From Bacteroidetes bacterium 43-16 (lineage in GTDB: Bacteria; Bacteroidota; Bacteroidia; Chitinophagales; Chitinophagaceae), in the NCBI GenBank assembly GCA_001897525.1, contig MKTB01000017.1:452869-516868 (forward strand): a DNA stretch of 64,000 bases, in the 5' to 3' direction. This document shows, one piece after another, positions 34,523 to 44,900 of this stretch. The notes under the pieces were generated by a model that made no database searches, was not told the origin of the DNA, and saw only the letters and a program-made list of their open reading frames with translations. Each line of letters opens with the position of its first letter. The first letter of the stretch is position 1. Position numbers and translations under genes: made by a program.

Positions 34523-35020
34523 ATGAAAAAAGGCTTGTTGATAGTTGCGCTGTCTGTACTGGCACATATTGCACCGGCACAGCAGCAGCCGAAGAATCCT
34601 TACTATTCCCGCACCGATACTACAAAATTGCAGGTATCCAACAAGGTCTGGAAAACGATATTGCCCAAAGAGCTATACCTGGTGGCACGGGAAGGGGCTA
34701 CAGAGACCGCCTTTACCGGTAAATATTATGAGTTCGATGAGAAAGGAACTTATTACTGTGCCGTATGTGGCAATGCCTTGTTCCATGCGACCTCAAAATT
34801 TGCTACTACCTGTGGCTGGCCCTCTTTCTTTGAGCCGCTGCGCGCCAATGCAGTGAGCTATCAGACCGATCGCTCCTATAATATGGTGCGTACAGAAGTC
34901 AAGTGCGGCAGATGCGATGCCCACCTGGGCCATGTGTTTGATGACGGGCCTGCACCTACGGGTAAAAGGTATTGCATGAATTCTGTATCGCTGGACTTTG
35001 AACCTTTTAAAAAGAAATAA
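34523..35020 (+). CDS. msrB: Periplasmic peptide-methionine (R)-S-oxide reductase MsrB
   Basis: 165 residues with a signal peptide (MKKGLLIVALSVLAHIAPAQ), so it acts outside the cytoplasm. Zinc site CAVC and CGRC; the nucleophile is Cys in GKRYCMNSVSL and the candidate resolving Cys is in TTCGWPSF. It reduces methionine-R-sulfoxide in proteins, using an extracytoplasmic reductant. Divergent from the sigma factor and upstream of the fasciclin gene; this pair likely responds to oxidative stress at the envelope. Confidence 0.93.
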   Translation: MKKGLLIVALSVLAHIAPAQQQPKNPYYSRTDTTKLQVSNKVWKTILPKELYLVAREGATETAFTGKYYEFDEKGTYYCAVCGNALFHATSKFATTCGWPSFFEPLRANAVSYQTDRSYNMVRTEVKCGRCDAHLGHVFDDGPAPTGKRYCMNSVSLDFEPFKKK

Positions 35021-35193
35021 GCTGGATGCTTCGCTTTCTTTTACCGGGGAACAAAAAAAAGAATATAGAGTCAATAAACGGAAGCGTGAAAAAAATATTT
35101 TTTTAAATTTTTCCGGCATTTAAATCCAAACACCAGCATACCTCGTAAATAATAGTACAAAACTTTTCAATCCATAAATAAAAAACTAAGATT

Positions 35194-35760
35194 ATGAAAT
35201 TCAGATCAATTGTATTGCTTGCAGCTACAGCCGCCACATTAATGGGAAGCACTTATATGAGCCAGGCCCAGACTAAAGAGAAAACAGTTATGGTAGGCGG
35301 TGCGCCGATGTACCCTTCCAAAAACATTGTTGAAAATGCAGTGAACTCTAAAGACCACACTACACTGGTAGCTGCGGTGAAAGCTGCAGGATTGGTAGAA
35401 ACTTTACAGAGTGCCGGACCATTCACCGTATTGGCACCTACAAATAGTGCTTTTGCTAAAGTACCTAAGGATGCGCTGAACAGCCTGATGATGCCGGAGA
35501 ACAAAGCACAACTGACAAAAATATTGACTTACCATGTGATTCCGGGAAAATGGAGCGCCGCACAGATCATGAAAGCGATTAAAGATGGTAAGGGTATGTA
35601 TGAAACAAAAACAGTACAGGGTGGCAAGCTTACCTTTTGGATGAAAGGGAAAGATGTGTATGTAAAAGATGCTCATGGTAGTAGTGCCAAAGTAACCATC
35701 GCTGATGTCAATCAGTCTAATGGTGTGATCCATGTGATCGATGGTGTATTAATGCCATAA
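35194..35760 (+). CDS. Secreted fasciclin-domain protein
   Basis: 188 residues with signal peptide (MKFRSIVLLAATAATLMGS...SQAQ) and one fasciclin (FAS1) domain (about 45-185): AGPFTVLAPTNSAFAKVP, LTKILTYHVIPGKW and GVIHVIDGVLMP. Fasciclin domains mediate adhesion or envelope interactions. Followed by a strong terminator. Candidate target of the adjacent SigK-like sigma factor. Confidence 0.92.
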   Translation: MKFRSIVLLAATAATLMGSTYMSQAQTKEKTVMVGGAPMYPSKNIVENAVNSKDHTTLVAAVKAAGLVETLQSAGPFTVLAPTNSAFAKVPKDALNSLMMPENKAQLTKILTYHVIPGKWSAAQIMKAIKDGKGMYETKTVQGGKLTFWMKGKDVYVKDAHGSSAKVTIADVNQSNGVIHVIDGVLMP

Positions 35761-35832
35761 GTGACTGTGAACAGGTAGGCTTTGCCAAACTGTATGAAAC
35801 ACTAAAAGACTTTTTGTGGTGTTTTGATTTTG

Positions 35833-35870
35833 AAACCTTGCAGGATTTCGGTTCCTGTAAGGTTTTTTTT
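35833..35870 (+). terminator. Rho-independent terminator
   Basis: AAACCTTGCAGGA (35833-35845) pairs with TCCTGTAAGGTTT (35853-35865) around a 7-base loop, and TTTTT follows. Serves the fasciclin gene. Confidence 0.8.
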
Positions 35871-35921
35871 ATTGTGGTAAGCGCTGCTTATTCTGTTGAA
35901 AAGCTCACTTTACTCCTGGTA

Positions 35922-36260
35922 TTATTTTTCTTTTTTCAGCCTGATGATCTTGCGGACCAGTTCCAGGGGCAAAGGCTGATCATGCAGGAAATGCAATGTA
36001 TCTTTCGTTTTGGGGGCTTTATAATCATCAATCTCCGGCAATAACTCTTTCAATCCATATACCGGGTAAAAACCGATGTGCTTCTTATAGGCCGCAAAAT
36101 AAAGATGCCGTTTTCCTATCCTGAAGGCCGGTATCTGGTAGCGGATACTCTCTTCCGTTCCCGGGAGCTCTTCATGGAAAAGTGCTCTCAGGGCATTTAG
36201 ACGCGCTTGTATCTCTGGCCCAAAGCCAGAAATATATTGCGTTACCGCATCATTCATCAT
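35922..36260 (-). CDS. DUF1801 / YdhG-like protein
   Basis: 112 residues matching the DUF1801 fold seen in YdhG and the frataxin-like Fra family (TEESIRYQIPAFRIGKRHLYFAAYKKHIGFYP). Roles in iron delivery are reported for some members; here unknown. First of three small genes on the minus strand (DUF1801, DoxX, SRPBCC) read towards it. Confidence 0.85.
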   Translation of the reverse strand: MMNDAVTQYISGFGPEIQARLNALRALFHEELPGTEESIRYQIPAFRIGKRHLYFAAYKKHIGFYPVYGLKELLPEIDDYKAPKTKDTLHFLHDQPLPLELVRKIIRLKKEK

Positions 36261-36271
36261 TCCTTACTTTT

Positions 36272-36649
36272 TTATTTATTAATGACAGGCAGATACTTAT
36301 GCCGGTTATCTATAATGATCCAGAGCAGGATCGCCCAAAGCACCAGTGCAATGGGAAGGCCTTCCGGAGCTACCGTAATGTGCGTGAGCAGGATACCCAC
36401 CATCAAAGGGAAGATCACTAATGCACCCAGCGCCCTTGTACGGGGTATAAGGATCAACAGCCCGCCAAGCACCTCAGCAAAACCCACGAGTGGCATGAGC
36501 CAGGCAATCTCTGCAAATGCAGCACCGTCTTTGGCCATCCCTTCGGGAACCTTTTCCGGCATAGGCATATAGTGCAAAAATTTATCCAGGCCGCCATTGA
36601 GCATCATCAGTCCAAACAGCGAGAACAATATGGTTTTTACAATTTTCAT
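36272..36649 (-). CDS. DoxX-like membrane protein
   Basis: 125 residues with four predicted membrane segments. The pattern GGLDKFLHY near the N-terminus and WLMPLVGFAEVLGGLLIL match the DoxX family of small membrane proteins. Related proteins act with thiol or redox stress systems, but no function is assigned here. Starts just downstream of the DUF1801 gene in the transcription order. Confidence 0.83.
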   Translation of the reverse strand: MKIVKTILFSLFGLMMLNGGLDKFLHYMPMPEKVPEGMAKDGAAFAEIAWLMPLVGFAEVLGGLLILIPRTRALGALVIFPLMVGILLTHITVAPEGLPIALVLWAILLWIIIDNRHKYLPVINK

Positions 36650-36732
36650 AAAAAGCTATTTAGTTTTTATTGATCCTGAAACAAAACCCTGTTTCTGTTA
36701 TAAATATATTATACTATTATAGTAAAACAAAG

Positions 36733-37182
36733 CTATCGCTCTGCCAATGCTTTTAACTTGTCCAGGGCCAGCGGCCAGGTCTTGTCAAAATAATCGAGGT
36801 GTTGCTCATTGCAATCTACATCTACGGTAACCTTAGTCTTGCCGTTCTTTTCCTCGAATGTGTAATTTTCCAAAGCGCCTGCCCAGCCTTCTGTAGCCGG
36901 ACCTTCTGTAATGATCTCTTCCCCATCCAGCACGCCATAATGGCGCAGGGAGACAAACTCATTGGGTATATGCTCCATTACCTCGGCCACCATACCTTCT
37001 TTTTTACCTTCCTTGCTGATACCCGTAAACTTGATGTTTTCGCCCTTTGCCCAGCTGCCTTCAAAGTCTGAAGTAGGGTTAAATGCCTCGGTCCATTGCT
37101 TATAAGTAGCCTTATCCAGCATGGTTGCCGCTACTTTTGCAGCAGGAGCATTAATGTCGATGTTATAATGCAGTGTTTTCAT
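36733..37182 (-). CDS. SRPBCC / AHSA1-like protein
   Basis: 149 residues with the SRPBCC (START-like) beta-barrel: NIDINAPAAKVAATMLD, then YKQWTEAFNPTSDFEGSWAKG, and YTFEEKNGKTKVTVDVD. Members bind hydrophobic ligands or act as AHSA1-type Hsp90 activators; no specific role can be given. No signal peptide. Confidence 0.85.
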   Translation of the reverse strand: MKTLHYNIDINAPAAKVAATMLDKATYKQWTEAFNPTSDFEGSWAKGENIKFTGISKEGKKEGMVAEVMEHIPNEFVSLRHYGVLDGEEIITEGPATEGWAGALENYTFEEKNGKTKVTVDVDCNEQHLDYFDKTWPLALDKLKALAER

Positions 37183-37305
37183 GTCTTGTTGTTTTTAATG
37201 AACTAAAAAACCGGAAGCCCGGTAAGATTGAGTGATTAAAGTTAGGCACTTATGCGGAGAGATTACTTGCCCTAAGGCAAGAAACGAGCGCGAGCATATG
37301 CCCGG

Positions 37306-38385
37306 TCAGAATAATTTTAACTGGGTGCCTGGTGTATTTTCTTTGCTGTCCGGGGACTCAAAATTAGCGATGCCGATGCCTAAAAGCCGCACCCGCTTCT
37401 CCTCCAGCGGTGCTTTCTCGAGGATGGCCTGTACCATAATCAATAGTTCCCCCAGCTCCCGGACAGGCGCTGTACCGGACAGACTACGGGTAATGAGGGT
37501 GAAATCATGGAATTTAAATTTAAGGGTCACCGTTCTTCCCTTTAAACCGGAACGCTGCAGCCTGCTCATCAGGCGTGCTGCAAGTATTTCCAGCTCCGGC
37601 AACATCTCTGCCTTACTGCGGAGGTCCTCCTGGTAAGTATCTTCCACGCTTACAGATTTTGTGGCACGATGGGCCTGCACCTCGCGGTCATCTATACCCC
37701 TTACGATCTGGTAATAGAACTTGCCTGTTTTACCAAACTTCTGTACCAGCACCTGTTCAGGGAGCTGTTTCAGGTCTTTGCCGGTAAACAGGCCCATGGC
37801 CTTCATCTTCCGGGCGGTGACCTTCCCTACCCCGAAAAATTTCTCTACAGGTAAGGCTTCCATAAAAGCTTCTATTTTTGAAGGCCCTATAAAAGTAAGC
37901 CCATCCGGCTTGTTCATATCAGATGCGATCTTGGCCACAAACTTATTGACCGAAACACCGGCAGAGGCCGTCAACTGCAGCTCTTCCCGGATCGCTTTCT
38001 TGATCTGCGCTGCGATCTCTATGGCTGAACCGATACCCAGTTTGTCTTCCGTTACATCCAGGAAAGCTTCATCCAGGGAAAGGGGTTCTATGATATCGGT
38101 ATAGCGGTGGAAGATCTCCCGGATATGCCGGGAAACAGCCTTGTAAGCATCAAACCTCGGGAAGACAAACAGGGCTTCCGGGCAGAGCCTTTGTGCCGTT
38201 TTCGAAGACATGGCAGAGCGGATCCCAAACTTCCGGGCCTCGTAGCTGGCCGTAGCCACCACCCCGCCCCGGCCCTCGGGGCTGCCACCCACCACCAGGG
38301 GCAGGCCCCTGTATTCCGGGAAATCCCGCTGCTCTACAGAGGCGTAGAAAGCGTCCATATCTATATGAATGATCTTGCGTTGCAT
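37306..38385 (-). CDS. dinB: DNA polymerase IV (translesion)
   Basis: 359 residues, Y-family polymerase. Catalytic acidic residues: D in HIDMDAFYASVEQRD and DE in SLDEAFLDVTED; the steric-gate region is DAFYAS. The C-terminus ends QLKLF, a beta-clamp binding motif. It bypasses DNA lesions with low fidelity. No LexA-like box was identified by eye in front of it. Confidence 0.95.
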   Translation of the reverse strand: MQRKIIHIDMDAFYASVEQRDFPEYRGLPLVVGGSPEGRGGVVATASYEARKFGIRSAMSSKTAQRLCPEALFVFPRFDAYKAVSRHIREIFHRYTDIIEPLSLDEAFLDVTEDKLGIGSAIEIAAQIKKAIREELQLTASAGVSVNKFVAKIASDMNKPDGLTFIGPSKIEAFMEALPVEKFFGVGKVTARKMKAMGLFTGKDLKQLPEQVLVQKFGKTGKFYYQIVRGIDDREVQAHRATKSVSVEDTYQEDLRSKAEMLPELEILAARLMSRLQRSGLKGRTVTLKFKFHDFTLITRSLSGTAPVRELGELLIMVQAILEKAPLEEKRVRLLGIGIANFESPDSKENTPGTQLKLF

Positions 38386-38934
38386 GGAGTGCCTGATGGA
38401 ATAATGGGGTTTATGCTATAATCGCTAACAAAGATAAAGTATCTCTGCTTCAGATATTTAAAGCCGGTAGCGCATCCATCAAATGCTAAGAAACCGGACC
38501 GGCTTCCTTTTCTGTTTAGCAGCGCTGTGCTCCGCCTTCATCCCAGAGCATCATCTTTATCTTGTCTTGCAAAGCTTACTATATGCTACAAGTATATTTT
38601 ATATATAGCTAAAGAGTAGTTAAATATGGTATTGTATAATCTTTATGTATAAAGAGCAGTAAATTTAGGAATGAAAGTAACGTATCATTAAAATTTTGCA
38701 TTATAGGATATAACCTAAGTCCTCAATTTATTTAAAAACCGAGGCCCTGCATCATAGCTACCCGGCTGATGGAGGTATTACCAGAAATGAATTGTTATTA
38801 TCAGTAAGCTGCAAAATATCGCTTATTGCTTTGATCACCAGATGATAAGCAATACGCTAAGCCTTAAACGTGTTGTCTAACCTGTTACCAGGCTTCCTGC
38901 AGCTAATAGGACATAACAGAAAAAATGTTAACGT
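38386..38934. other. Intergenic, no gene seen
   Basis: About 550 bases, AT-rich in the middle (38580-38700). Contains only weak dyads (GCTTAT/ATAAGC at about 38820-38850). No credible gene, promoter match or repeat of the families described here. Confidence 0.4.
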
Positions 38935-39273
38935 ATGTTTTTTAAAACACCAGCTTTATACAATTGGAAATTTCCATTTAATTTCCTTTTTAAGTTTGAT
39001 CCTGTACTTTGGCATCAACGTCCTAATTTCAGAATGCGCATGGTGAACCATATTATAGAGAGTGATATGGCCATTAACCTGTCTAAAGAAGAGTTGATCA
39101 GTATTTTCGGCAATGGCAGGGATGAAGCGCATTGGCACCTGGTCAGCTACGACATCCCTACTCCCTTTTTTTCGATCTACAAGAAAAAGCTGAACTTCTA
39201 CTTTAATGATAAACGGGTAGACAGGGTTGTGTTGAAATTCAGGCGTAAAGTTTTGACCAAAAAAGGTAAATGA
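38935..39273 (+). CDS. Small orphan protein
   Basis: 112 residues, basic and aromatic-rich, without signal or membrane segment. Conserved-looking stretch EELISIFGNGRDEAHWHLVSYDIPTPFFS. No family recognised. It has a proper ATG and is not overlapped by any better candidate. Leads towards the FAD oxidoreductase across 140 bases. Confidence 0.55.
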   Translation: MFFKTPALYNWKFPFNFLFKFDPVLWHQRPNFRMRMVNHIIESDMAINLSKEELISIFGNGRDEAHWHLVSYDIPTPFFSIYKKKLNFYFNDKRVDRVVLKFRRKVLTKKGK

Positions 39274-39411
39274 TCGCCTGTTGCCGCTTTTTGTTTATTG
39301 GCCCTGAGCGAGTTGCATGATAAGGGCAAAAATGTTAAAGACCTTAATTTGCCGCAATTGTATGTCAAATAAAGTATATTCGGGCAGCAAATGTCTTAAC
39401 AGGCAAACTTT

Positions 39412-40620
39412 ATGATGAAATTAAAATCCAATGAACCCTTCTGGCTGGTAAAAAACGGCCTCAAGCACTCCTATCCTTCCCTGGACAAAGATATCAGTAC
39501 CGATGTTCTGATCGTGGGCAGTGGCATTACCGGAAGCCTCATCGCACACCGCTGTATGGAAGCGGGGCATAAAACGGTACTCATCGACCGGCGCGAAGTG
39601 GCCAATGGCAGTACCTCGGCCACGACTTCTATGTTGCAGTATGAGATCGACGTGCCTTTATACAAACTCATAGAACAGATTGGCGAAGAAGGTGCAGTAG
39701 CAGCTTATAAAGCCTGCTTCGATTCTATTGATGACCTGGCTAAAGTGGTCAAACAAATCAGGTCGGGATGCGGATTCAAAAAGAAAGACTCCCTCTACTT
39801 TGCTGCCTACAAAAAGGATTTGGACTGGCTGAAACAGGAATTTGAAGCGCGTAAAAAACATGGTTTTCCCGTAAAGTGGCTGGAAGCAGCAGATATTCAA
39901 GAGAAATTCGGGCTTGAAAATGCTCATGGCGGCATCCTCTCTGCGCAAGGCGGCAGTATAGATGCCTTTTGCCTGGCTCATGATATCCTGGCCTATAATT
40001 ATAAAAAAGGACTGGAGATTTATGATAAAACAGATATTGAAGCCGTCCGCTATCAAAGAAATGGGGTGATCGTCACCACCGATTATGGTAATACCATTAA
40101 AGCCAAAAAAATCATTTATTGTAATGGTTTTGAAAGTACGGAGCTGATCAAAGAAAAATTTGTAAGTCTTTTGTCTACCTATGCAGCCGTAAGCGAAGTC
40201 GCCGAAAACGATTTTAAACAACTGAACAATACCTTGTTCTGGAATACCGCCAGTCCTTATATGTATATGCGCACGACTGATGATAATCGTTTGCTCATCG
40301 GTGGTGAAGATGAAGATTTTGTCAATGCAAAGAAAAGAGACCAGTTGCTGACGGCAAAGAGCAGGAAGCTGGAAAAGCAGGTAGAACGTATGTTTCCCGC
40401 TTATGATTTTCGTACCGATTTTGTCTGGGCAGGTACCTTCGGGGAGACCAAAGACGGCTTGCCCTATATAGGCACCCATAAAGATTTTCCGGGCGCTTAT
40501 TTCGTGCTTGGTTTCGGGGGCAATGGCATCACCTTTTCTGTGATCGGTATGGATATGGTGGCCGCTATGTTGCAGGGTAAAAAGCATCCGCTGAGTAAGT
40601 ATTTTAGCTTCGGGCGTTAA
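39412..40620 (+). CDS. FAD-dependent oxidoreductase (DAO family)
   Basis: 402 residues. Rossmann FAD-binding motif DVLIVGSGITGSLIAHRCMEAGHKTVLID near the N-terminus (about residues 28-60) and C-terminal segment FVLGFGGNGITFSVIGMDM that closes the FAD site, typical of D-amino-acid-oxidase/glycine-oxidase-like enzymes. The substrate cannot be told. Two ATGs overlap at the start (MMKLKSN). Stands alone on + strand. Confidence 0.87.
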   Translation: MMKLKSNEPFWLVKNGLKHSYPSLDKDISTDVLIVGSGITGSLIAHRCMEAGHKTVLIDRREVANGSTSATTSMLQYEIDVPLYKLIEQIGEEGAVAAYKACFDSIDDLAKVVKQIRSGCGFKKKDSLYFAAYKKDLDWLKQEFEARKKHGFPVKWLEAADIQEKFGLENAHGGILSAQGGSIDAFCLAHDILAYNYKKGLEIYDKTDIEAVRYQRNGVIVTTDYGNTIKAKKIIYCNGFESTELIKEKFVSLLSTYAAVSEVAENDFKQLNNTLFWNTASPYMYMRTTDDNRLLIGGEDEDFVNAKKRDQLLTAKSRKLEKQVERMFPAYDFRTDFVWAGTFGETKDGLPYIGTHKDFPGAYFVLGFGGNGITFSVIGMDMVAAMLQGKKHPLSKYFSFGR

Positions 40621-40727
40621 CGATACCCTGTTCCGGGGAGAATTATTTACCTAAGCTGGTGTCATGCTCCCCCTTTTCCCGATATTTGCGACAATAGAAC
40701 ATTTAAATAGCAGCAATAAATTATAGC

Positions 40728-41816
40728 ATGAAAAAAGTTTTGAATAAACAGTCCCTTTCCTTTTTAGCTTCCTATATCAATAATCCCTCGCCTACTTCTT
40801 TTGAAGCTGCAGGGCAAAAACTATGGTTGCAATACCTGGAGCCTTATATTGATGAATGGTTTATTGATAACTATGGTACCGCTGTAGGGGTGATCAACCC
40901 GGGTAAGGAATATAAAGTAGTGATAGAAGCGCATGCTGATGAGATCTCCTGGTATGTGAATTACATCACCAGCGATGGACTGATCTATGTGATCCGCAAT
41001 GGCGGCTCCGATCACCAGATCGCTCCTTCCAAGAAAGTATTGATCCACGGTGATAAAGGTACTGTGCGTGGCGTTTTCGGCTGGCCGGCCATTCATACCC
41101 GTAATGGTGAGAAGGAAGAAGCGCCGACTTTAAAAAATATCTTTATTGACTGTGGCTGCACTTCCAAAGAAGAAGTGCTGGCTTTGGGGATAGATATCGG
41201 CTCGGTGATCACCTATGAAGATACGTTTGAGGTACTGAACGACCGCTATTATATGGGCCGTGCGCTGGACAACCGCATCGGTGGCTTTATGATCGCAGAG
41301 GTGGCACGCCTGTTAAAAGAAAACAAGAAAAAGTTACCTTATACTTTATATATCGTCAATGCCGTACAGGAAGAGATTGGGCTGAGGGGTGCCGAAATGA
41401 TCGCGCGCCGCCTGAAACCTGATGTCGCTATCTGTACCGATGTAACGCATGATACGCATACGCCTATGATCAATAAGATCACACAGGGAGATGTGCAATG
41501 TGGTAATGGCCCGGTGATCGCTTATGGCCCTGCGGTGCAGATGAATCTCCTGAAGCTGTTGACCGATACGGCTGAACAAGAGAAAATTCCATTGCAAAAA
41601 AATGCCTGTTCCCGCTCTACCGGTACCGATACGGATGCATTTGCTTACAGTAATGACGGTACTCCTTCTGCATTGATCTCCCTACCCTTAAGGTATATGC
41701 ATACTACCGTAGAGATGGTGCACAAAGATGATGTAGCCCATGTAATACTATTGATATACAATACGTTGTTGAATATTAAAAAAGGGCACTCTTTTAAGTA
41801 TTTTGATAAGCTATAA
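40728..41816 (+). CDS. M42 family metallopeptidase
   Basis: 362 residues. Co-catalytic metal-site residues are visible: HADE (H and D), MGRALDNRIGG (D), AVQEEIGLRGA (two Glu), ICTDVTHDTHTPM (D) and RYMHTTVEM (H). These tetrahedral aminopeptidases (glutamyl/deblocking type) trim peptides in the cytoplasm. Followed by RAYT-type palindrome copy 5. Confidence 0.92.
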   Translation: MKKVLNKQSLSFLASYINNPSPTSFEAAGQKLWLQYLEPYIDEWFIDNYGTAVGVINPGKEYKVVIEAHADEISWYVNYITSDGLIYVIRNGGSDHQIAPSKKVLIHGDKGTVRGVFGWPAIHTRNGEKEEAPTLKNIFIDCGCTSKEEVLALGIDIGSVITYEDTFEVLNDRYYMGRALDNRIGGFMIAEVARLLKENKKKLPYTLYIVNAVQEEIGLRGAEMIARRLKPDVAICTDVTHDTHTPMINKITQGDVQCGNGPVIAYGPAVQMNLLKLLTDTAEQEKIPLQKNACSRSTGTDTDAFAYSNDGTPSALISLPLRYMHTTVEMVHKDDVAHVILLIYNTLLNIKKGHSFKYFDKL

Positions 41817-41832
41817 GTTGTAGCGCCTGTTA

Positions 41833-41865
41833 AAACCTATAAGGTTTCAAAAACCTTATAGGTTT
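41833..41865. repeat. RAYT-type palindrome, copy 5
   Basis: Identical 15-bp arms and CAA loop to copies 3 and 4, 17 bases after the M42 peptidase stop. It is about 16 kb from the transposase gene. Confidence 0.85.
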
Positions 41866-41946
41866 TGATGTCCCCTTGCTGTATCCTGCTCCTCGATATA
41901 TCTATTACTGCTTGATTGCTGCAGGACAGTCCTTATTTTACAAAAA

Positions 41947-41977
41947 AACCTCCCGGCATAGGCCGGGAGGTTTTTTT
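41947..41977. terminator. Bidirectional terminator
   Basis: AACCTCCCGGC / GCCGGGAGGTT (41947-41957, 41962-41972) with A-run before and T-run after, between the convergent M42 peptidase and the giant gene. Confidence 0.85.
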
Positions 41978-41998
41978 AATGAACGCTATTTTACCAGG

Positions 41999-44900
41999 CT
42001 AAGCCGGGTTAACGGGGAACAGTGTATTGATCCTGTTCTGGTTGGCTGTTTGTAAACGGTTAATGGTATTGAGGCCATTGTCAGTAAAATCAGCCGGGTC
42101 CATAGGACTGGTCATCACGGTATTTACCATACCCGTTCTTTGCGTAAAGGTCCGTTCTCTACCGTGGTTCAGGATATCGCCGCTTATGGATGGACTGTTG
42201 TGTCCATCAGGAGAGATGGTGCTGCCCAGCAGAGAGTGCAGTATCTCATGGGCCGTGGTTTCACCGATCAGCCTGCCCAGCATTTTGACGGCCAGTGCTT
42301 CCATGGCCGGGTTGCTTGTGGTCGCATTGGTGAGTTCATTGATCAGGGCAATGGTTTGTGTATCCAGTTCCAGGGTACTGCCGGGATTATTGGTGGCATA
42401 GGCACCCGGGTAGACCTCTATAAGGTCATTAAAGACCGTAGGTCCGGCTCCTGCACTACTCAGACCAGTAGCACCCAATAAGCTCGGCCTGGATGCATCT
42501 ATGTTTTTCACCACCAGAGATGTGATCATATTGGCAGGCAGGTGTGTTGGCATCGTTTCGTTAAGCCCGGCCAGTTGCCATATGGTACGTACATTAACCC
42601 GGCGCAGGATCGTATTACAGGTATCCCGCATTTCGGCGACAATAGCATTTTTCAGATGCACGACATGGTAAGTGTTCAGTGCGGCATCGAAGGCAGCGCT
42701 GTCTTCTGTGATCCTTACAAACTGTGGTACAGAAATGGTAAAGTTAATGTGCCTGCTTACGGTAGGGCTTACGCCATTGCTGGTCGCGCTCACCTTTACC
42801 TGGTGAATGCCCGGTATGATACCGCTGATGTTGGTCGTAGCGGCATTGGCTGTGCCGAAGCTTACATTGGTACCGGAAATGTTTTCCCATAAAATAGTCG
42901 GGTTAGAGATACCCACTACATTGACCCCCATATTGATCACCCCGGTTTTAGCATCTGAGGCCGGTTCAAAGGCCCTCAGGTCTGCGCCGTTATTCAGCAA
43001 GGAGATACGGGCGGCTGTACTGTCTTCTAAAGCGTTGCCGATGACCAAAGATTCTGTACTGCCATCAGGATCGATGCGTTGTGCACTTACATTCTTACCT
43101 TCTGCTGCTGCTTCTACTGCCGCTTCTGATAAAGAAGGCCTGCTTTGCTCGCGTTCTGCAGCAGATTGTGTCCTGCGGGTTTCTCCGCCATCAATTTGCT
43201 GCTCCAGGTGCTGCTGGGTTAAGCTGCGGTGCTGGTCTGGTGTGATAGCACCGCTTTCCCTTGCATTGTCCAGGCTTTGTGCAATGGAATTGGCATTTTG
43301 TGTATTGTGCTGCTGCATGGCGAGGCCTTTTGCCATTTCTGCAAATGCTTTTGCATTCTCATTATTGGAGAGGTAGGTCCTGATCGCATTTTGCTGGTTG
43401 CCCTGCAGGCCCGTGATGTCGGTGAAGATGCCTGATTTTCCCAGCAATTCTGAAAGCCCGGATAATCCTGCAGCGGGTTCCGGTGTGGCAGGGGCATTCT
43501 GGATATTGATCATCGGGGAGGCAAAGTCTTTAAAGGCTGCTTTCCAGTCTGTAACCGTTGGGGTGGGCGCAGTGATTGGCATAAAGCCGGTAGGTTCATC
43601 TGCTTTGAATTTATCCCAGTCCTGCGATGAGTTCGGGTAGACTTTCTCGCAGGCATTGCAGGCACTCTGTACTGTTTCCAGGTAGACCCCTTTTGTAGGC
43701 ACGCTGATGCGGAAAGGTTCCATCGGGGTAATGGGTTCATATTGTTTCAGCAATTCGTCCCCTTTCAGCATATTCGCTTCGTCAGCACCAGGTTCTATAA
43801 TATAGGACTGGCTGATGCGGTAGCCGGCGGCTACCGGGAATACCAGTGCATTACCGGCAATACCCATCATCTGGTTTTTAACCACAGAGGCCAGGCTCCT
43901 GTAGGCTACCGGGTTGCCATATTCATTGAAGATCTGGATGGTAAAGCCGTCCAGGAGCATATAGCGACGGTCTTCGTCCAGGTTTTTCCAGAGCACTTTA
44001 TTGTAATGCTCCATATTGCTGTTGAGGTGCTCGATCAACTGGCGCACCAGGTAGATGTCCTCTTTCCTTGGATTACGTTTTTCATCGCTATTTAAAGGAG
44101 TCGGGATCTGTGGCACATTGTCGCGCAGGTCATTACGCAATGTTTTGCGTAAGATCACATTGCTGCTGAAATTGGTACTGTATTGGATATCTATGGTTTC
44201 GAGGTTCAGGGTAATTAAGTTGAAGAAAGCTTCCCTTTCATTCAGGGAAAGTCCGCCGGGCAGGCTGTAATTGATCTTCAGGTCCTGGATGTCACTCCTT
44301 CTCAGTGAAGTACTGCCCATCAGCTGAACTGTCATGAGCCTTTCGCCACCGTAATACCTGCCCTGGGGCGTGAGGTCGAGCTGGCCCAGGGGCTGGAAGC
44401 TGAAGCAGTTGTCGCGGATGAGCTTATCTGCGATCAGCGGGGCTATATTTTCCTGGAAGATGCGGTCCCAGTCGGACACTACATTACCATTGAAATACTG
44501 GAACAATTCTTTCAGCGACATGCCCAGTATTTTGGCATAAGCCGTCCATAACGATCTTTCCGTCTCCATACCGGCAAAGAAATCCATTGGTGTGCCGGTA
44601 GCATCTCCATGGAAAACGATGGGTAAGAAATTGGAGAAGAGATCTATAGGCCCGTTAAAATTGACCCGGATACATTGTGCCGGAGGCACGGTTTCAAAAT
44701 TGGCATCCAGGGTCATGAACATATCAAAAATAGCTTTCCGGGTAAGCACCTCTGTGCTATTGGTCTGGTATTTGATGCTGGGACCTTTTGCGGCACAAGG
44801 TACCACAGCCCCCACAATAGAGTCCTCAATATTGGTGCGTATAGTTCCGGCAATATCTACGCCACCCTGCGTGGTCACGGTTTTCTTGATGACCGGGAAA

